Assembly (NCBI GenBank): GCA_013911195.1
Contig: JACETS010000152.1
Location: 1-6,263, forward strand
Direction of reading: 5' to 3'
DNA length: 6,263 bases
From: Verrucomicrobiales bacterium
GTDB lineage: Bacteria; Verrucomicrobiota; Verrucomicrobiia; Verrucomicrobiales; DEV007
The translations under genes and the position numbers were made by a program. Positions 1 through 6,227 of the stretch are shown here, in pieces. The notes beneath the pieces were generated by a model, which saw only the letters and a list, made by a program, of their open reading frames with translations, was not told where the DNA came from and searched no databases. Numbering within the stretch: the stretch's first letter is position 1; every line of letters starts with the position of its first letter.

Positions 1-411
1 GTCTCTATGAAGCTCTTGTCCGTTAATGTAGATCACAGCACCGTCATCTCTCTGCAAACCAAGAAGAATTTGATAAAAAGGATCATCACCCTCAAGAGAA
101 TTTAATTGAGCCGATGTCACATTAAATTCCTTACGAAAGTAGAAAGTTACATTTCTTGCAGTACTCGGTCCGCGATCAAGCGTGGTTAAAATACCCCTAT
201 TACCAAAACCTAAACCAGCGGCACCGCTTGGCCAGGCAGAGTCATCAAAATTAGGTTCTCTCCAAGCTGTTCCTAGATCGGTACCATCATCCAAGTATTT
301 CCATACACCATCCTGCGCTATAAGGGGAATCTCCTCATCGGCAAACAAATGAGATGTCGTTAAATTAAAGAAGAGTAGGGAGAGAAGAATGTTCCTGTAA
401 GAAGTTCTCAT
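1..411 (-). CDS. Exported protein, N-terminal part (jelly-roll-like module), truncated by window edge
   Basis: This minus-strand reading frame starts at ATG (409-411) and stays open for 137 codons to the window edge, so the C-terminus is missing. Residues 1-24 form a Sec signal peptide: basic MRTSYR, a hydrophobic stretch ILLSLLFFNL, then likely cleavage after LFA before DEE. The mature part contains the WKYLDDG (37-43), W50, NFDDSAW (54-60), FYFRKEF (90-96) and RDDGAVIYINGQE (121-133) motifs. This pattern is common at the N-terminus or between domains of large secreted Verrucomicrobia and Planctomycetes proteins. Those include metallophosphoesterases, CotH or lamin-tail proteins and sugar-binding proteins, where it looks like a galactose-binding-type beta-sandwich. 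The enzymatic part, if any, lies outside the window, so no function is assigned. No Shine-Dalgarno sequence precedes the ATG. The gene is divergent from the SHD1-like gene, with 186 bp between the starts. Confidence 0.8.
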   Translation of the reverse strand, partial: MRTSYRNILLSLLFFNLTTSHLFADEEIPLIAQDGVWKYLDDGTDLGTAWREPNFDDSAWPSGAAGLGFGNRGILTTLDRGPSTARNVTFYFRKEFNVTSAQLNSLEGDDPFYQILLGLQRDDGAVIYINGQELHRD

Positions 412-440
412 GTTAAAAAATATATGCGGGGTTCGATGAG

Positions 441-457
441 TGATTTTATTTTTATAT
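441..457. repeat. 17-bp direct repeat, copy 1
   Basis: TGATTTTATTTTTATAT occurs here, 30 bp upstream of the start of the minus-strand exported-protein gene, and again at 6211-6227 upstream of the minus-strand HNH gene. Both copies have the same orientation relative to the gene they precede. The sequence is simple and AT-rich, so a functional role is unproven. Confidence 0.45.
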
Positions 458-519
458 CTCAACTATAATTAATAATGCCACTATAGTAAGAAGACGCAAG
501 AATTTGAGGCACGTTACAC

Positions 520-548
520 TTCACGAAATCAAAAAAATTAGGTATATT
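520..548 (+). promoter_or_regulatory. Candidate sigma70-type promoter for the SHD1-like gene
   Basis: TTCACG at 520-525 (4 of 6 to the -35 consensus) and TATATT at 543-548 (5 of 6 to the -10) are separated by exactly 17 bp. Transcription would start near 555, giving a leader of about 43 nt before the ATG at 598. A perfect TATAAT also lies at 464-469 on the same strand, but it has no recognisable -35 at the right distance, so I prefer the 520-548 pair. The region is AT-rich, so chance matches are likely. Confidence 0.35.
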
Positions 549-597
549 ATGAAAAGAATTAACTTTTATTAAAAAATTCTAACCTAAGAAAGGAAAG

Positions 598-1440
598 ATG
601 AAGCCTAAGAATTACCAAATTTTACTGATATTCGTAATCATTTTCATGATTAATTCAGCTCCCGCACAAAGACCCGAAAGAGTCAGTTATAATGGCAATT
701 CTTACCAAGTCACTGATATCGTGGAAGTTAAGGGGTCAAATGCAACTCTAAGAACCACCGATAATAAAGTTATCACTCTGCCCATTCGATTTCTGAGTTC
801 TCGATTAAAGGTTAAAGCAGAAGCCATTCAAAAAAGAATGAAATCAGGTGCAGGAAAAGGTCCAACTTCATTATCTGTTATTTCCGACAATGCTTCAGAA
901 ACAGAAATTGCCCTTCAACAGTCAATCGTTCAGGGGACTCCCTTGAGGCGCTGGGTCAACGGAACTGTCTCAAATGAACAAACTGAGGGTGGTTTACTTG
1001 TTGTTTCTTCAACTTCTGCCATTGATGTTAAGCTTGATCGAAATGGTGTTCCTCTTCCTCCCAAAAAGGTAAAGGGAGGCGCTATTTTCATCAATGGTTT
1101 GGTAATGATAGAGGGTGCCGGAAAAAAAGCCGAAAACACCCATGTTGAGTATGTGGCCTGGGACACTGGAGAAAAAATAGAATTCGGAAATGAGACCATT
1201 CCGAAGTTAACTCTCAAAAAAGTTGAACCTCGACTTTTGGTCGAAGAAAAAACTTGGACCAACAATAATGGTAACACTCTGATCGCTTCTCTAGCCTCCG
1301 TAATAAAAGGGGTTGGAAATTTTGAGGGTGCTGATGGAAAATCCTTCAAATATCCGATAGAAAAGCTCTCCGAGGAAGATCAGAAGTTGATCAAGGATAC
1401 TGTCGAGAAAAGGTACAAAGAATTACAGTCAACGCTCTAG
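598..1440 (+). CDS. Secreted SHD1-like domain protein
   Basis: This encodes a 280-residue exported protein. Residues 1-23 are a Sec signal peptide with an Ile/Phe-rich core and probable cleavage at APA before Q24. No cysteine follows, so it is not a lipoprotein. Residues about 218-265 match the bacterial SHD1-like pattern: KTWTNNNGNTLIASL, then an ADGK turn, YPI and LSEEDQ. Residues about 28-70 look like a second, more divergent copy (YNGNSYQVTDIVEV, then LRTTDNK, LPI and LSS). The middle (about 115-212) is predicted beta-rich, with a GTVSNEQTEGGLLVV segment. SHD1 was named from yeast Sla1, and bacterial copies are abundant in Planctomycetes and Verrucomicrobia secreted proteins, usually with unknown ligands. 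The ATG has AGGA at 591-594, only 3 nt upstream, the best ribosome-binding sequence in the window. No catalytic motif is visible. It is co-oriented with the cassette A gene, but the 239-bp gap with its own promoter argues against tight coupling. Confidence 0.85.
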   Translation: MKPKNYQILLIFVIIFMINSAPAQRPERVSYNGNSYQVTDIVEVKGSNATLRTTDNKVITLPIRFLSSRLKVKAEAIQKRMKSGAGKGPTSLSVISDNASETEIALQQSIVQGTPLRRWVNGTVSNEQTEGGLLVVSSTSAIDVKLDRNGVPLPPKKVKGGAIFINGLVMIEGAGKKAENTHVEYVAWDTGEKIEFGNETIPKLTLKKVEPRLLVEEKTWTNNNGNTLIASLASVIKGVGNFEGADGKSFKYPIEKLSEEDQKLIKDTVEKRYKELQSTL

Positions 1441-1521
1441 AAAAAGCCTGAAAAACCATAATTTTCATAAGGTTATACTCAATTAACGCTGAAAAACAGA
1501 ATTGACGGCTCTGTATATCAA

Positions 1522-1550
1522 TTGTAAATATATGAGAAGAATTCTATTAT
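1522..1550 (+). promoter_or_regulatory. Candidate promoter for the cassette A gene
   Basis: TTGTAA at 1522-1527 (4 of 6) and TATTAT at 1545-1550 (5 of 6) have a 17-bp spacer. The predicted start near 1557 would give a leader of roughly 120 nt before the ATG at 1680. An alternative -35, TTGACG at 1502-1507 (5 of 6), lies just upstream, but its partner at 1525-1530 (TAAATA) is poor. No convincing intrinsic terminator for the preceding gene was found between 1441 and 1500, so some read-through from 598-1440 is possible. Confidence 0.35.
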
Positions 1551-1597
1551 TCCATTTTTGAGAATAAAATTGATTCCAAATTGAGTTTTTTAAAAGC

Positions 1598-1613
1598 TAT
1601 AAGGTAACCTATA
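1598..1613. repeat. Near-palindrome in the leader of the cassette A gene
   Basis: The arms TATAGGT and ACCTATA surround a central A and match perfectly apart from one extra A in the left arm (position 1601 or 1602). It sits about 67 bp before the start codon, downstream of the predicted transcription start. It could be an operator half-site pair, a small leader hairpin or chance in AT-rich DNA. Confidence 0.3.
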
Positions 1614-1679
1614 AAACATTCATTTAATCGTTTTTCCCGACAATAAGAATTAACGAATAGACAACTTTCCATTTTCGCA

Positions 1680-4600
1680 ATGAAGACAAAATCACCGAAA
1701 TTCCAATCACCAGGAGGCAGCTCTAAACCTAAAACCCGAGACAAGGAAAGTGGTATCGCTATCGTGACGGTCCTTTCCGTTCTCATGATGATGACACTTC
1801 TTGTGTTCGGATTTTTCTCAGCAGCAACCGAGGAATTAAAGTCATCCACTTATTACGGCTCCAGTTTGAAGACCAGACAATTGACAGATGTTGTCACTAA
1901 CATGGTCATTGCCCAAATCAGAAAAGCCACCGCAGAACAAAAAAGCGAAGGACAACGCTACACTTGGGTTTCACAGCCTGGATGTATTACTACTTTTACC
2001 AACAGAGGCTCTGACTATAACACGCTAGCCGTCGCAAAATACAAACTCTATTCCTCGGAAACGATGGAACAAGTTAGTGAAGATAATTTAGTTGATGATA
2101 TTGATCAGGAATGGGACAAAAAACCTCATCACTATGCTGATTTGAATGCTCCTCTTTTCTCTGAAAGGGAAAATGAATTATACTTCCCTATTGTTGATCC
2201 CAGAGCTCGCAGAAGCACCAATGACAAAAACAAAGACAACGTCGAAGGGTTTAACTACACTCAGACAACTTCAACTGGAACTCAGGTCCCTGGAGTCATT
2301 CTTCCTGGCAGTGATCCAAAAGCACAGCGCCTCCCGATGCCGGCCCAATGGTTGTATATCTTAGAGGATGGAACTATGGGGCACATTGATAAATCTGATA
2401 AATTTGTTCCTGGTTCAGGTATCGGTAAAGCCTCCATTAGCAATCCTATAGTTGCGAGAATCGCATTTTGGACAGACGACGAATGTAATAAAGTTAACGT
2501 AAATACCGCCTCTGAAGGGGTTCCTTGGGACATTCCTCGTTATGACTCTAAGCACGAAAGGGAAATGGCGATGAAACAGCCTGTAGAAAGGGAAACAAGT
2601 CGATTCCCTGGACATCCTTCTATGGTGTCTCTCTCCTCTGTACTTTATCCCCATGAAGACGTTTCTGAAGATAAAGCTAAGTTAAGAAACATTTATGATT
2701 TAGTTCCCAAAGTGGAATATAAAAATTCATCAGCCTCTGGTGCAAGAGGAACTCAGGGAGTCACTTGGGACAACGACAGGCTTTACGCCACTTACGATGA
2801 GCTCCTATACAAACATGAAAGAAACCGTGGACTCGAGGAAAGACAAGAGGCTAACACGTTTAGATCTTCCCAGATAAGCAGAAGAAAACTTGAACAGTCA
2901 CGCTTCTTTCTTACGGCTAACAGTATTGGTCCAGAAACCACATTGTATGGAACCCCTCGTATGACAATGTGGCCTACCTATACAAATACTGGAAGGAACA
3001 CCTATTTTGATAACTTAATTGTTTTTATTTCCTCACTAGGCACAAACAAAAGAAAATATTACTATCAAAGAAACAGTAGTGGTAGTCGTCACAACGAAAA
3101 TTACGGCAACGCGAATGGGCATAATCTTCAGTTGTTAGACAATTACTTAGTTAATCTCATTTCACAAAGCAACCAGATCCCTGGATACGGTGGCTCTCTA
3201 GGAAGAAAGTATGGTTCTGGTCCTTATCAGGATGGTAAACAAATTCTTACTCAGTGCTGGGATTATGTGAGGACCACCAACCTCAATGACCCTTATAACA
3301 ATGACCAGTACACTGCCAGAGGAAATGCAACTGGCCATGGTCAAGTTGCCGGATGCTGCCTTTGTGGAGGTACATCACCGCACCAAGTCAGGTGGGACAA
3401 ACCTTATCTTAAATTCCCAAGGGGTTTTGGTCGACTACCAACCTTAACTGAGGTCGCTTTGGTTTTTAAAGCTACTGGCCAGCGCTCCGAGGATGGACAA
3501 GCTCAGGGTAATTCTCAAGGGCTCCCCCCTGGAGGCGTAAACATTGAGGTCGGATTACTTCTCGAAACATTTTGCCCAAGTCATGGATTCACTAAAATGG
3601 TTCCAAAAACATCACTTCAGGTTGTAGGAGGCCGTTTTGGCAACCAAGACAAAGAGCCTGCGGCGATCAGTATTAATGGTGTTAGCATTGGAAATCTTAT
3701 TCCTCGAGGCAGAGGAAATAACATTGCCATTAGTGAAACCAATATGAACACTAAGGGCTTTAGAGGATGGGGTGCTCATGGAGGACCTCGTCAACATGCT
3801 GGTCAAGGAAGAGCTCTGTTCTGGACACCCGATGGAAACAATGCGGGTGGAGGTGTTCCAGTTGGTGGATCTGGTCAGTTAAGAGTCCAAATACAAGGTG
3901 GACCTGACCGGCAACCTGCCTCTGAGCCTGACATGAGAGTTGTTTTATATGATGAGCAAGGCGGTGCACAAGGTAAAGATGTTAACAACCTTATCCAAGT
4001 CTTTGAAATTGACTTCCCTAATGAATTCACCATACCAATGCCAAGGTACGACAATAGAGACACCTGGAAACAAACTGTCTCTAAGGCAAGAAGTAACCCT
4101 GAGAGACTCATTGGTCCTGGCACTGTAGTCAGGTCTCTAGTGGTGAGTCACAGTGACTTCAGGCTGCTTGGTGCGAAGCGAGTCATTGAGAATCATGTTT
4201 TCCAGCCGCATCCAAAGTTTAATTCCAATGACCGACACGCTCACAGTCTAGTTGATCCTGACGGTTACAAATACACCGGCTTCACAAATGAGAGGGAATT
4301 TGTTGTTGGTGCAGGTTATTCAAATACTGCGACGCCAGACTTCCCAATTTCACCTGAAAATCCAAACTTTTTTGTTGATGTTAGAGGAAATCCAAGAACC
4401 GACTACAAATTTTCGGTTGATCCTATGATCACCGGAGACTGGGACAATGGAATAGCCATGCAGATGGATGGCCCTTACGTCAACCGTGGTGATGATGGAA
4501 ACAGAGTCAGCGGAAACAGAAACCCTTATTTCGATGAAAAAGCGCTATCTGCCGCAGACGTCACCAACAAAGCAAACTTCTCACCAAACAGAGTCATTTG

Positions 4601-5447
4601 CGGACCTGGAATGTACGGGTCAATGTCGAGTGGAGTTCAGGAAGGAATACCTTGGAGGACCTTACTTTTCAGACCTGATCCATTGCACTTTGGAGCCGCT
4701 GACCAACCTAACCCTGGAGATCCACCGGATCACCTTTGGATGGACCTTTTTTGGATGCCCGTTGTTGAGCCTTATGCCATTTCAATGCCTGCCGCGACTA
4801 GAGGTAAAATCAATATGAACACACAAATAGTTCCTTTTGATTACATTAAGAGAAACACTGCTATGCACGCATTAATGAAAGCCGAAAGGGTTCTCGCTAT
4901 ACCAACGAATGCAGGAAGCAAATACAAAGAGCAAAACGGTGGTTCTGATTCTTGGAGACGCAAGATTGATGCTTACGAAACCCTCAAACAGTGGGAGGAT
5001 AAGTATAAAGAGAATAGACTTTTCCGCTCACCTACAGAGATTTGTGAAATGTATCTTGTCCCTGAAGGAGAAACACTAGGAACAAAGAGTGGTAAAGATT
5101 ACCCTAAGATGCGCCAGTTCTGGGAAAAGCATAGGCTCACAGGAGACAATACAAAAGAACGTCCCTATGCGAATATGCAGCCAAGACTCACCACCAAATC
5201 AAATGTCTTCAAAGTCCATATGATTGTCCAGACACTAAGAAAAGCAAAGAGCACACCACCAGATATCGTCGATCCTGACAAGGATAAACCTACTGGCACA
5301 TGGCGTGGATCTGCTCTAATTGAACGCTTCATTGATCCTAGTGACAATAAAATACCGGACTACTTCAATGATCCAAATATGACCAAGCCATCACTTGAAG
5401 AGTTCTACAACTACAGAGTGCTTCACGTTAAACAATTTGCTCTATAG
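1680..5447 (+). CDS. Verru_Chthon cassette protein A-like giant prepilin-type protein
   Basis: This encodes a 1255-residue protein matching the Verrucomicrobia cassette A family. After a basic 25-residue leader ending ESG, a hydrophobic helix (IAIVTVLSV onward, about 26-46) resembles a type IV prepilin N-terminus with predicted cleavage after G25. Position +5 is Thr30, not the usual Glu, as in the GspK pseudopilins of type II secretion. Recognised motifs in order: YTWVSQPG (94-101), LPMPAQWLYILEDG (from 218), IAFWTDDECNKVNVNTASEG (from 261), TPRMTMWP (425-432), GHGQVAG (552-558), GFGRLPTLTEVALVF (about 584-598), a Gly-rich stretch (about 695-735), FWMPVVEPYAISMP (from 1024), GKINMNTQIVPF (from 1042) and RLTGDN...PRLTTKSN near the C-terminus. 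It probably inserts in the inner membrane and folds outside the cytoplasm. The ATG at 1680 is fixed by an upstream in-frame stop (1644-1646) with no other ATG between. It lacks a Shine-Dalgarno sequence. Partners B, C and D are not adjacent. The molecular role of the family is unknown to me. Confidence 0.9.
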   Translation: MKTKSPKFQSPGGSSKPKTRDKESGIAIVTVLSVLMMMTLLVFGFFSAATEELKSSTYYGSSLKTRQLTDVVTNMVIAQIRKATAEQKSEGQRYTWVSQPGCITTFTNRGSDYNTLAVAKYKLYSSETMEQVSEDNLVDDIDQEWDKKPHHYADLNAPLFSERENELYFPIVDPRARRSTNDKNKDNVEGFNYTQTTSTGTQVPGVILPGSDPKAQRLPMPAQWLYILEDGTMGHIDKSDKFVPGSGIGKASISNPIVARIAFWTDDECNKVNVNTASEGVPWDIPRYDSKHEREMAMKQPVERETSRFPGHPSMVSLSSVLYPHEDVSEDKAKLRNIYDLVPKVEYKNSSASGARGTQGVTWDNDRLYATYDELLYKHERNRGLEERQEANTFRSSQISRRKLEQSRFFLTANSIGPETTLYGTPRMTMWPTYTNTGRNTYFDNLIVFISSLGTNKRKYYYQRNSSGSRHNENYGNANGHNLQLLDNYLVNLISQSNQIPGYGGSLGRKYGSGPYQDGKQILTQCWDYVRTTNLNDPYNNDQYTARGNATGHGQVAGCCLCGGTSPHQVRWDKPYLKFPRGFGRLPTLTEVALVFKATGQRSEDGQAQGNSQGLPPGGVNIEVGLLLETFCPSHGFTKMVPKTSLQVVGGRFGNQDKEPAAISINGVSIGNLIPRGRGNNIAISETNMNTKGFRGWGAHGGPRQHAGQGRALFWTPDGNNAGGGVPVGGSGQLRVQIQGGPDRQPASEPDMRVVLYDEQGGAQGKDVNNLIQVFEIDFPNEFTIPMPRYDNRDTWKQTVSKARSNPERLIGPGTVVRSLVVSHSDFRLLGAKRVIENHVFQPHPKFNSNDRHAHSLVDPDGYKYTGFTNEREFVVGAGYSNTATPDFPISPENPNFFVDVRGNPRTDYKFSVDPMITGDWDNGIAMQMDGPYVNRGDDGNRVSGNRNPYFDEKALSAADVTNKANFSPNRVICGPGMYGSMSSGVQEGIPWRTLLFRPDPLHFGAADQPNPGDPPDHLWMDLFWMPVVEPYAISMPAATRGKINMNTQIVPFDYIKRNTAMHALMKAERVLAIPTNAGSKYKEQNGGSDSWRRKIDAYETLKQWEDKYKENRLFRSPTEICEMYLVPEGETLGTKSGKDYPKMRQFWEKHRLTGDNTKERPYANMQPRLTTKSNVFKVHMIVQTLRKAKSTPPDIVDPDKDKPTGTWRGSALIERFIDPSDNKIPDYFNDPNMTKPSLEEFYNYRVLHVKQFAL

Positions 5448-5467
5448 GAGTATATCAACTTAAAAAC

Positions 5468-5500
5468 AAAAAAGGGTCTTCAATTGAAGGCCCTTTTTTT
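5468..5500. terminator. Bidirectional intrinsic terminator between convergent genes
   Basis: The stem is GGGTCTTC (5474-5481) and GAAGGCCC (5486-5493) around an AATT loop, with one T-G wobble on the plus strand. Six A residues precede it and seven T residues follow it, so it works as a U-tract terminator in both directions. It ends the cassette A transcript 20 nt after the stop codon. It also lies at the end of the HNH gene, whose TAA stop (5499-5501) overlaps the tract. Confidence 0.9.
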
Positions 5501-6116
5501 ATGAACTTAATTCTACTGCAGAAGAATTAGGATCAAGGAAAAAACTCCAGCTTTTGTGATAATGATTGTCACTTCCCTTTTTAAATCCAACTAAAGGCCT
5601 CCAGCGAGGAGCTACTGGTTTTTTAAAAGGCTGCATTCCTGACTCACGTGGCAGTTTGTTTCCTTTTCTCGTATTACATTTAATACAAGAAGTCACCACA
5701 TTCTCCCAATTAGTTTCTCCACCCTTATCCTTTGGAAAAACATGATCCAAATTTAAGTCACGCGAATCAAATTTCTTTTTGCAATACTGGCAGACATAAT
5801 CATCTCTCTGAAAAATGTTGTCTCTGGAAAACTTAATTTCCTTTTTGGGTAATCGATCGAAAGACGAAAGAACAATAATTGAGGGCAAACAAAAACGACT
5901 TGATACAGTTCCGACCACGGGCCAATCATCCGGCTGCTCCTCAACTCCTAACCATGATTCAAAATCATAAGTCGCAAATCTTTCTTCACCAAACATCCCG
6001 ACCGCTTGAGCATGACCAAGAAAAAGAAGACCGATTGCCCTTTTTGCAGAGCACATATGAACAGGCTGCCACAAACGATTGAGGACCAAAACCTTGTTTT
6101 CTATTGCGCTATTCAT
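5499..6116 (-). CDS. HNH endonuclease family protein
   Basis: This encodes a 205-residue cytoplasmic protein. The N-terminal half opens with KVLVLNRLWQPVHMCSAKRA (8-27), a signature of a widespread stand-alone chromosomal HNH family in which this segment precedes the nuclease. The nuclease domain is at about 105-152. C109-x-x-C112 and C144-x-x-C147 form the structural zinc site, LDHVFPKDKGG (123-133) carries the D124-H125 catalytic pair, ENV (138-140) supplies N139, and CNTRKGNK (147-154) ends the fold. All key residues are present, so it should be active as a metal-dependent nicking or cleaving enzyme; its target is not known. The start is certain because an in-frame TGA lies directly before the ATG. 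No Shine-Dalgarno sequence is visible. The stop overlaps the terminator tract shared with the convergent cassette A gene. No methyltransferase, intron or prophage gene adjoins it, so a restriction or homing role is not supported here. Confidence 0.92.
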   Translation of the reverse strand: MNSAIENKVLVLNRLWQPVHMCSAKRAIGLLFLGHAQAVGMFGEERFATYDFESWLGVEEQPDDWPVVGTVSSRFCLPSIIVLSSFDRLPKKEIKFSRDNIFQRDDYVCQYCKKKFDSRDLNLDHVFPKDKGGETNWENVVTSCIKCNTRKGNKLPRESGMQPFKKPVAPRWRPLVGFKKGSDNHYHKSWSFFLDPNSSAVELSS

Positions 6117-6131
6117 TCAATATACAACAAT

Positions 6132-6210
6132 AAATACTAAAATTTGGATGTTTTTTGCAATAAAGATATTGTTAAGAAATGTTTATTTTTAAGTGAAAAT
6201 TTTAGTATTT
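6132..6210. repeat. 14-bp perfect inverted repeat upstream of the HNH gene
   Basis: AAATACTAAAATTT at 6132-6145 is repeated exactly in inverted orientation at 6197-6210 (AAATTTTAGTATTT), with 51 bp between the arms. The nearer arm lies 16 bp upstream of the HNH start codon. The spacing suggests either two binding sites for a regulator or a long stem-loop. Both arms are AT-rich, so chance cannot be excluded. Confidence 0.5.
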
Positions 6211-6227
6211 TGATTTTATTTTTATAT
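6211..6227. repeat. 17-bp direct repeat, copy 2
   Basis: This is an exact second copy of the sequence at 441-457. It lies 95 bp upstream of the HNH start codon and directly adjoins the right arm of the 14-bp inverted repeat. With that arm it forms a compact block of repeated sequence in the HNH upstream region. Confidence 0.45.

Noticed and set aside
462..487. Inverted repeat ACTATA / TATAGT with a 14-nt gap in the divergent spacer
   Set aside because: Six-bp arms made almost only of A and T are expected by chance in this spacer.
930..1349. 139-codon open frame antisense to the SHD1-like gene
   Set aside because: It lies wholly within a well-supported gene with signal peptide and domain motifs. 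Its translation shows no recognisable domain.
1447..1497. Short direct repeat CTGAAAAAC after the SHD1-like gene, considered as part of a terminator
   Set aside because: The copies are in the same orientation and cannot form a hairpin. No T tract follows.
1547..1849. 100-codon minus-strand open frame overlapping the start of the cassette A gene
   Set aside because: It overlaps the prepilin leader and transmembrane codons of the real gene and has no recognisable motif.
3760..4128. Several overlapping short frames on both strands in the Gly-rich part of the cassette A gene
   Set aside because: They arise from repetitive Gly, Gln and Asn codons, and none has a plausible start context or domain.
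4468..4818. 116-codon plus-strand frame inside the cassette A gene
   Set aside because: It is out of frame with a region rich in conserved family motifs such as FWMPVVEPYA. The composition looks like a frame shadow.
5879..6082. 67-codon plus-strand frame antisense to the HNH gene
   Set aside because: It is fully contained in the conserved N-terminal half of the HNH gene and has no support of its own.
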